In this document: positions 56,150 through 64,000 of the stretch, in pieces | How the letters are laid out: the number at the start of each line of letters is the position of its first letter | Numbering within the stretch: the first letter of the stretch is position 1 | DNA from: Stictocephala bisonia | Taxonomy: Eukaryota > Arthropoda > Insecta > Hemiptera > Membracidae | Reading direction: 5' to 3' | Length of the DNA stretch: 64,000 nt | Assembly: GCA_035578905.1 (NCBI GenBank) | Contig: JAQJVL010002594.1 | Location: 1 to 64,000, forward strand | Notes under the pieces: model-generated | What the model was told of the DNA's origin: nothing | Databases searched by the model: none | Seen by the model: only the letters and a program-made list of their open reading frames with translations | Program-made: the position numbers and the translations under genes

Positions 56150-58120
56150 ATCTGCAACAAGTATGCTAAATTTTTTACTAAACAATTTTTATCCACGATT
56201 GAGTTGGAATTTGAATAGAGATAATAAATATAATTACTTTTAAAAAGAAATTAAACATAAAACCGATTCTTAATCCCATTTCCAAATTGCTTAAACTGAA
56301 ACAGTTCAAAACCAATAATTGTACAAAAATAAAAAGTATACTGTTATTAATATTTTTTAGTACAAATTCAACCATTTAGTTGAAAAGTATTGGTTTAGTA
56401 AAAACTGTTGAGCTTATATTTTTGAACATATGTATTTTAAATGTTAACATGCTGTTTAGGACAAGTGTGACTAGTTTTTCCTGAAATAGATTTTGTCTGT
56501 TATGGTTCATTAAAAAATGAATACTTAAAATTATAACAACAGTTATTGGTATATAAAAAAAATAAAAAATGAAAAATCTGTCTCAGAGGGTACTAGTGTC
56601 CTCTTTCAAAAAAGGTCAAGTTTAAATTGTATGTACATGTATAAAGCTACAGCTATTTTAGTTTATCTATTGATATTTTGTTTCTTTAGGTCTTAAATAG
56701 GACAACTAAAGTATTTTCATCATTATAAAGTACTCCTAAGGGGTAGAAACCACCCCTAAAAGATTTTTTCATAGGAATAACATTGGGTTGATTTTAATAA
56801 ATTAATAACAGCTGTTTTTTAAATAAACATTTTTAATTTGTATGATTGACATTATTATTGAAGCATTTGTAATATTATACTATGAGTTTAATCTTCAGCT
56901 GTTAAGCAAAAACAAATAAAATGAACATGTTTTAAATAGGCTAACTAATACCATTTGGTATTTATACAAATAATTAGGTAGCAACGCAAGTAGTGTGAGT
57001 GAAATACTGTACATAAATTTAACCCTCTAACTGCTGATGGGTCACAATGTGACCAATGCTGATTTTCGGTTATAGTTAATACATTGTGCGTCGGAACTAC
57101 ATTTGTTATATATCATTTTAAAGCTTAGATTCCAATGTTTAATTTAGTATACTATGAGCCACTCTATCCTTTTATTTGTATATCAATTTACATTAGGGCT
57201 GCATTTATTGGCTCATATTTATCGCTTCTATGTATGAACAATACAACTCTCAATATAGAATTTAAGCCCAATAAACTATATATTTTTGAAAAGTACATTA
57301 GATGAGCTGCAATGTGTATATTTCACTTCATTTGAATATATTTCATAAATCTTCATATGGCAAAAATAAAGGCAAAATGTTTTTTTATAATCTACAAATA
57401 AAAATAATTATACAAATTTTACAACCTAATCAAAAAGAATTCAAAACTGTATTATTATGTTGGGTGGGTAATTTTGAAGACAATGATATATAATATGTCA
57501 TATTTACAAACAAAGAAACATTTTTACTGATATTTTTTAAATTACCATGTAAATAGCATAAAAATCCTTGGCAGTGTAGACCTGAAGCATTGGTAGTTGT
57601 AGGGTCAATATTGTGATTTTACATTATACAGGTAATTTACTATTATTTGTAGTCAAAAGTCACATGCCGAGATGTATCAATCAAGCGCAGTGAGCGTTAG
57701 GGTTGGCACGCGAAGTGTGTAAGGATGTCCCCTATTTTTTTTTTTTTTTTTATTAATGCAGAATTGCTTTAATTTTAAGTTTTTTTTAATAAACCATAAC
57801 AGACAAAATGTATCTCAGGGAACACTATTCACACTTGTTCTAAAAGCATGTTAACATTTATAGTACATAAGTTTAAAAATATAAGGTAAACCATTATTAC
57901 CAAACCAATATTTTAAAATTATACATAGTTGAATTTGTATTAAAAAATATTAATTATTAGTATACTTTTTATTTTTGTACAAGTAGTGGTTTGTGAGCTG
58001 TTTCAGTTTAAGCCATTTTGAAATGGGATTAGAATTGATTTTATATATTTTTTTAAAATGTTATTAGCAATGTTGTTTATTATCTCTATGCCAAATTTCA
58101 ACTAAATTAGACAAACAGTT
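56150..58120. repeat. Inverted repeat pair, ~380 bp arms, ~1.2 kb apart
   Basis: About 56150-56545 and 57745-58120 match in reverse complement: TAGAGATAATAAA, TAATCCCATTT, GCTTAAACTGAAACAG, TGTACAAAAATAAAAAGTAT, TAATATTTTTTA, AAATGTTAACATGCT, ATTTTGTCTGTTATGGTT. The arms differ by substitutions and small indels. They could be two independent insertions of one repeat or the arms of a larger element. Confidence 0.8.
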
Positions 58121-59389
58121 TCATTGATAGAAATTGTTTTGTAAAAAATGTAACATGGTAGACATGAGTAACAAAAAACAAATTTTAGAGAAAAGTTTAC
58201 GTACAATTTGTGTTTCATTTTTATACATTCTCATACTTTCTGAAAAGATACTGTCTTAATCTGCTATACCTGCTGCCACAACGGATTCGATTCTGCATAA
58301 GATCAATGTTAACCTATTGACCTGTGAGTTTATTTGCACTGCGCAGTCAGTTATTCATCCTATTAAAATCAAGGGAAATGTAAGCATTTTAAAAATCATA
58401 AAAAATACAATGTCCAAACTAGAGCAAAAATTGTTATATTTTTATTTTTATAATAAAACCGGCTTCAAAAATATAGTTTATGTGTACCTAAAAAATAATT
58501 AAAATTAAATAATATAAAAATTAACAGTTTTTGTTTTTATTTTTATAAATTTTGAAAAGAAGTGTATATATTATTTGGTCAACATTAAAAAATCATTACT
58601 GAGTCGCTGTAGTTTTGTTGACAGTTTAATTCTCTACAAGAAAATATTATATTTCATAGATAATATTTTTAAATCTACACACACAACATTTTTTCTAAAC
58701 CGATGTAAAATTTTTCATTTTGAGTTTAGCAAAAAATACAAACAATTGTTTACCTACAGCTACAGGAAGATAAAACTATCGGCAGTTCAACTTATAATAT
58801 ATTTATATTAATAAATATGTCGAATTTAAGTATTTTAAAATTATAAAATAAACCTTATATTATACAAATATAATAAAAATAGGAACTCACACCAATAGTA
58901 ATCCTTTAGTTATCATCCTGTTGTTATTATCCTGACTAATAACAAAACATTTGCACTCGTCTGCTTATATTTACAAACACAAACTGAAAGCTAAATTTGA
59001 TTGTAAAACAAACCAACTGATTGTTACAAAGCTGACAAAGAGTTAAAAACAATATTGAAGCTCATAGAAAACAATAAGTTGGTTACTATTGTCATACACA
59101 TCGTTGTTTAGCTCGCAAACATTGTAGTTTTGCGCGCAACATTGCCGATTTGCAATGTATTTTTAGATTATAAAACGATTAAGTGGTAGCTCATATATTT
59201 TTTTACAGTATTTCGATCTTCACTGATTATTTTCAATAATTTTTTTGATCATTTGATGCAATAGTTTTTTTAATTTTTTTAAAATATTTAAAGACCATTG
59301 TTACCATCACAGAACAATCCCGTGATAGAAATGTTGAGCCCAGATCGACCGTCACGGAACGGTTCCTTGAATATAGGCCAATGGGTTAA
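57019..59389. mobile_element. Possible piggyBac-like element
   Basis: TTAACCCTCTAACTGC (57019) and the complement of the right end TTAACCCATTGGCC (59389) share TTAACCC and a loosely similar continuation. Subterminal short palindromes GGTCACAATGTGACC (left, about 57050) and CCGTCACGGAACGG with related TCCCGTGAT/ATCACAG motifs (right) resemble those in other TTAA elements here. No transposase remains in about 2.3 kb. The call depends on weak ends. Confidence 0.4.
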
Positions 59390-59924
59390 TTTCAAAATAA
59401 GATTAGCCATTATGGCGGCAGGTGAAGCAGACTCCTAAGGCAAACAAACCAGTTGAAACTTAAGACATAACATGATCTGTCCAGTCTAGGTGTCAATAAT
59501 TAACCCCAGACATTTTTAGTGATATCAGTCTGCTCTAGTTTACAATTTTCTAATGAGATATTAATTAATTATATTCAAACTAAGACAAATAACATATTAC
59601 TTAGGCGTTTTTCAATTGTACTCTTTTAGAAAAATAAGTTGAGCATCTAGTGATCATTGAAGAAACAGTCAAAGATCATTTTTTGCTATAACCCACCCAA
59701 GGTCTACCTCCATTCCATTCTTATTTGTATTTTTTGTACAAATAAACAGTTTTATATACTGAGCATACTGTTTGAAGTTGTATGTTCATGTTTCTTTAAT
59801 CAATTAAATAAATTCAGTGTGGTCTGTAATATTGATAAGTTTACTAAGGCCGCTAATAGACTAAACAACATTTGCTCAGCTTGTGTGGGATACTAGTCGC
59901 CCTTTGCTCTTCACCCACTCCTTT
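59390..59924. other. No recognisable gene
   Basis: A short open stretch at 59657-59896 shows no family motif; otherwise AT-rich. Confidence 0.35.
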
Positions 59925-60220
59925 TTAACATGTTGAATGTAGACTACATTAAGTAACGTAGCGCAGCAGTGAAACGTCTGACGGACTACATTAATTTAGG
60001 TAGCGCTCCTGCTTCAAATGCATTGGTTTAGCGTGAGTTTAGCTATTGTCGGAAAAGGTTGTGTCACTTGCTGCTTGTTGTGCCAATTTGTGTGTTCAAA
60101 AGTAGTTTGTTTTCTGTTCCCACCATTTTTGTAGGAGAGGTGACTGTACTAAGTGATGGTGTTTTGTGGTTAGCCATTACGGTGCACAATTATGTAGTCT
60201 TTCAGCACTCAATGTGTTAA
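59925..60220. mobile_element. piggyBac-type MITE, 296 bp
   Basis: TTAACATGTTGAATG at 59925 and, in complement from 60220, TTAACACATTGAGTGC. The ends continue with a shared AGACTACAT block. TTAA termini with this ACATTGA-type start match the right end of the element at 29761-30539. Non-coding. Confidence 0.75.
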
Positions 60221-60248
60221 GTAGCACAACTGCCTCCCCTTGCATGTA

Positions 60249-60866
60249 CAGTGGACTCCCGATTATCGGCGAGCGGATTATCGGTGTTGTAGATTAACGG
60301 GGATGGCCAAATAAAAAAATTAAATTAAAAACGCTTTAGAAAAATGTAAAATACTAAGCAATAATAAGACGAGGCAGGCTCATCCATGCGCGCACTATCT
60401 ATAGCGATCCTTTACGCGTGGACACCCTGAAGAAGTGGCTGACCTTGGCACATAACCAGGTTATTTGCGGTCAAGTTCTCTTGCTTTGTCATACACGTAT
60501 ACAATATTGCTCAGTTCAGTGTGCTGTTTTTATTCTATTTTCACTGTGAGTTTGTTTTCGTTCACGAGTTGATATACGTGAGTTGGTGTACAGTGTTTTG
60601 TTTAGTGCATTTTTGTGTTTACGTTACTACATTTTGTGTTTTTCTTAGTGCATTGTGTGTTTACAACATGGATACACAACCCCCGAGATTCCGAACAGGA
60701 TCCGGTCCCAATTCATTTGTATTAGCGTAAATTTACATAGTTTTTAGATACTGGTTATTTTTAAACCGATTAAACGTCATTTTAGGCTATTTTTGGATTA
60801 ACGGGGAAATCGATTATCGGGGATCGTTCTGCCACCCATTATCGCCGATAATCGGGAGTGCATTTG
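60249..60866. mobile_element. pogo/Tigger-like MITE with TIRs
   Basis: A TA dinucleotide precedes CAGTGGACTCCCGATTATCG. The complement of the right end contains GCACTCCCGATTATCGGCGA. Subterminal copies of GATTATCGG and GATTAACGGGG occur on both sides. A small frame near the middle (from 60668, MDTQPPRFRTGSGPNSFVLA) could be the transposase start of the parent element, but no DNA-binding or DDE domain follows. Confidence 0.85.
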
Positions 60867-60867
60867 T

Positions 60868-63300
60868 GATTCAGGCCCACCGCGCCTAGACTCCATGGCC
60901 CTTTGTGCCCCGAGCCTGACAACAGTGTCACAAGAGACCAGTCCCCCTTATGAAGGACATGATCTCCCCGAGTGTAGCCCTTCTAATATCCTCTGGTTCC
61001 AGAAAAGCGGCACCCAGAGTTCTATGCCTAAGAGATGAGAGAGCTCCACAATGACAAAAGATGTGTATGGAGCTCTCCTCATCCTCCTTACAAAGCCCAC
61101 ATGTGGAGTCTTCTGTTAGGCCCATTATCTTCATATGTCTGTGAAGAAGGTCAGCATTCCCGTAACCGCCCTCACCTTGGCCCAGTTACAGCTCAGCAGA
61201 TCTCTGCTGTACCTGCAGTGCTGGTCCTTGGATAAGTGCACGAGACTGCCTGAGCCCGGACTCGGTCCTCCATCTGCCATCGTATTCCTCAGAGGTCCAC
61301 CTGTCAATTCTTCTTTTTACATTTTGAAAAGGAATACCAATAGCCGGCTCCGGCCACAGCAGAGGGCACTTTGCCCCTCTCCTAGCCAGTGCATCGGCTC
61401 TCTCATTTCCATCAATACCAGCATGCCCAGGGACTCATATGAGTCTCACCTGTTTACGCTGGCAAAGAGTCTCCAGGATCCCCTGGCACTCCCATACCAA
61501 CTTAGAGCTGGTACGTGGTGCCATGATCGCCTTTATCGCCGACTGGCTGTCCGAGCAGATTGAAACTACTCCTCCGAAGCCACCTAGACACATTTCCTCT
61601 TGTGTTGCTGTCATGATAGCCATCACCTCCGCCTGGAAGACGGTAGCATGGGCCCCCAGAGGTACAGACAGAACTTTCCGTGCCCCCCTCCCGTACACCC
61701 CAGCACCCGCACCTCCTTCTGTAAGTGAGCCGTCTGTATACCAGACGCTTCCTTTGACTTGTGCAGGCTCGGTACTCCCTATCCACTTATCTCTACTTGG
61801 AAGGAAAGCCCTGACCTGCCTGTCAATTCTGTACCTAGATGTCATTGAGTCTGTTCCCATTGAAAGCAACGGGTCCAGACCAATGTCCCTAGATAGTATT
61901 TCCCCATGGAGTCCTGGTTGGCCAGGCAACCAGCCACCAGTTGTCCTTATTCTAAAGGCCACTTTACAAGCCTCCCCTTTTACAAACAGGTCCATTGGGC
62001 GGAGCCCAGTGAGGACCTCCATCGCCGCCAATGGGGTTGTTCTAATTGCGCCTGTAATTGCCAGGCACACCATTCTCTGACATCTGTCTAATGTTAGCCT
62101 TGCACTGTTCTGTGCCATGGCCGGCCACCAGACAACTGCCGCATAACGTAAGGAGGGCCGAAGTACACTCGTGTATAGCCAGTAAACCATCTTTGGTTTA
62201 AGACCCCACGTTGTCCCAATGGCCCTCCGACAAGCCCAAAAAGCCATTCTGAACTTCATGGCTTTCTCCTGAAGGTGCTTGAGCCAGTTCAGTTTAGCAT
62301 CCAGGATAACCCCCAGATACTTAACCAACCCTGTAGCTCTTAGCTCCATATTTCCCATAGTGGGCATGTATATAGGGCATTCCCATAGGGGCAGCCTCTT
62401 CTTCCTAGTGAAAAGTACAAGTTCTGTCTTGTTAGGATTAACAGAGTGTCCCATGTCCCTACACCACCTTTCTAGGTATCTCAAGGCAGCCTGGACGATG
62501 TCCGACACTGTGCTGGCAAACTTACCAACGCCCAGTATACACACATCGTCTGCGTATGCCTGTGCATGTACCCCACCCCGTTCAGCGCCCTTAGTAGGTC
62601 ATCAACCACCAGGGACCACAGGAGAGAGGAAAGGACACCCCCTTGGGGGCAGCCACTTCCGACTACAACCTGAACCGACGCTTCGTTCAGTGTTGCCTTA
62701 ACCATTCTGCTGCATAGGTAGGCTTCAATCCATCTGGCAATAATGCCCTTGACGCCCGTCCTAACGACAGCAGCGATCATAGACTGCAGGGAGACATTGT
62801 TGAACGCCTCCTCTATGTCCGTGAAAACACTCCTTCTGCCGAATCGTCTCCTCAACCCTCGTGACGAGTCTGTGAAGAGCCGACTCAGCAGATCTCCCAG
62901 CCATGTATGCATGTTGATTTGTATGGAGCGGGTTATCTCTCATTACCCTGTCCCTCATATGCCTATCGACCAGCCTCTCCAATGTCTTTAATAGAAAAGA
63001 CATGAGGCTGATCGGTTTGAAATCTTTAGGTCTGGAATGTGTACCCCTTCCAGATTTGGGAATATAGACCACTTTTGTGGTCCTCCACAGCCTTGGGATA
63101 AAACCAAATATTGTGGTCAGGTGGGGTAGGAGTGACTCCAGGCCCCTCTGCATGTGCATAGGCAGGATGCCATCCGGCCCAGCACTCTTGAAGGGGGCGA
63201 AGCACTTAACTGCCCACTTAATCCTTTGCTCTGTGACAACCTTCTTTGCCTCACTCCAGTCCCAGTGCGAGATCCCGGTGCAAGCCTGCCTCACCAAAGT
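60868..63300 (-). pseudogene. LOA-like LINE with RNase H, 5'-truncated
   Basis: Markedly GC-richer than its surroundings. RT begins at the truncated edge (SAGPDGILPMHMQRG, FKPISLMSFLLKTLERLVDR, HAYMAGRSAESALHRLV). A frameshift near 62840 precedes FTDIEEAFNNVS (motif A), CPQGGVLSSLLWSLVVDDLL (motif B) and, after another frameshift near 62560, AYADDVCILGVGKFA (motif C). Thumb (TGLVKYLGVILDAKLNW) and an RNase H domain follow: VWYTDGSLTEGGAGAGVYG, FQAEVMAIM, SDSQSAIKAI with Asp/Glu/Asp. A TGG to TGA change at about 61435 stops the ORF before VPGHAGIDGNERADALA. A terminal CGLCKEDEESSIHIFCHC zinc motif (about 61080) ends the protein. RT plus RNase H plus CCHC-like tail fits LOA/I-type elements. Confidence 0.88.
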
Positions 63301-63313
63301 GGGGGGGGGGGGC
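63301..63313. repeat. Poly-G tract at the junction of two LINEs
   Basis: A run of 13 G interrupts the coding-like sequence where the 5'-truncated LOA-like element meets the 3' end of the next. It may be a non-templated junction or an assembly weak point. Confidence 0.6.
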
Positions 63314-63319
63314 TCGCCG

Positions 63320-64000
63320 CTGATCCCGGAATGTGAGTCTCAAATAAAACTGAATACCCATACTTCCCAAAGAGATAAATTACAACCTTAATGAACAAGA
63401 TTTCAGTATGCCTGGTAAAACACATGAACTGTTGGATACAAAAAATTTAAGCCAAAAAGCTTATTGTGCGCCCTTCTTTACGGGACTTCAAACCTCATCC
63501 AATCCAAAATTCTTAGAGAACCGTGAGATTGCCTTGATGAGGTTTTCCTGCGCTACATTTTGGCCACGTTCTGATACGCCGCCCAAGGTGAACTTCCTAG
63601 CAATGTAAGAGGATGTGCCATCCAGACTTCCTCCTCCCCACATTTCCTACACAAGAAAATGGGGGTTGGAAACCCTATCCAGTTATAAAACCAACCACTC
63701 TTCAGGGTTCTGATCTTGTAAAATAAAGAGTTTCAACCATGTTGGAGTACGATGGCCCCAACAGGACCTTCTTTGCTTGCGAGTTACCTGGCATTGCCTC
63801 CCAGGTCTCCTGATGCTTGCCAGCGACCCATGTAGAGCAATCCTGCATGCTGGCTCTGAGCCAATGAGAGGTTCTTAAGTTTCTCTCTTGGCACAGTGGT
63901 CTGCTCTCTCATTTCCCAGTACCCCGGTGTGACCTGGCACCCATAATAGGATTATCCTATTGGAACGCGCCAGCGTTTTAAGAACCCCGTGACAGCCCCA
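63320..64000 (-). pseudogene. Second LOA/I-like LINE, 3' part, running off the window
   Basis: From the window edge downward: VPGHTGVLGNERADHCAKRE (end of RNase H, about 63940), then damaged frames with EEWLVL and an FPTPIFLCRKCGEEEVW segment like the C-terminal zinc region (about 63640). A broken tail leads to a G13 tract at 63301-63313. Together with the neighbour at 60868-63300 this makes two related elements in the same orientation, the boundary being close to the G tract. Confidence 0.7.

Noticed and set aside
59657..59896. 79-codon open frame
   Set aside because: No family motif, no splice support, and AT-rich codon use like random sequence.
61135..62701. + strand open frames of up to 213 codons
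   Set aside because: They are antisense shadows of the GC-rich LOA-like LINE coding region.
1..64000. tRNA or rRNA genes
   Set aside because: No A/B-box-plus-cloverleaf or rRNA-like segment was recognised on reading; a tRNAscan run would be decisive.

Overview
The window looks like AT-rich arthropod DNA, most likely an insect and possibly a hemipteran-like species with a large genome. There is no bacterial gene organisation. What is present is short exons with canonical GT-AG borders spread over many kilobases, embedded in dense, mostly decayed transposable elements: hAT, piggyBac, mariner, pogo/Tigger-like, an Academ-like long-TIR element, jockey/CR1-like and LOA-like non-LTR retrotransposons, and a Penelope-like 3' end. 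I could not assign a species.

Two host genes are supported. On the + strand, exons at 50112-50135, 50340-50402, 51163-51225 and 54510-54665 share the same splice phase. The last encodes the first half of a SoxD-type HMG box (Sox5/6/13, Drosophila Sox102F family). A phase-compatible exon at 4992-5120 may belong to the same gene. On the - strand, exons at 32597-32702, 28158-28314 and 12873-12949 join in frame into a short MBIP-like protein (subunit of the ATAC acetyltransferase complex). Its largest intron is about 15 kb and is filled with transposons. If 4992-5120 is a Sox exon, the MBIP-like gene is nested in a Sox intron on the opposite strand.

Layout: 0.4-4.9 kb, Academ-like element with ~550 bp inverted repeats nested in another repeat; 5-10 kb, inverted hAT copies, palindromes and a 36-bp minisatellite foldback; 10.6-12.2 kb, piggyBac and hAT derivatives; 14.7-18.1 kb, two LINE fragments on opposite strands; 18-19.4 kb, duplicated repeat unit with the 36-bp motif; 20-24.7 kb, LINE, ribozyme-like, Tigger and mariner remnants; 25.5-30.5 kb, two internally deleted piggyBac elements and a 1.1 kb foldback; 33-37.7 kb, LINE, Penelope-like 3' end and an unassigned transposase pseudogene; 38-46.6 kb, LINE pieces including one 526-codon open RT frame, plus two foldback MITEs; 48.9-55.7 kb, Sox exons with foldback MITE, minisatellite, hAT pseudogene and piggyBac MITE; 56-60.9 kb, inverted repeats and MITEs; 60.9-64 kb, two LOA-like LINEs with RNase H.

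The most unusual signal is a dispersed repeat with an exact 36-bp period: a conserved CACGTACAGTGGTATT core followed by a variable C-rich spacer. It occurs at seven or more places with different flanks.
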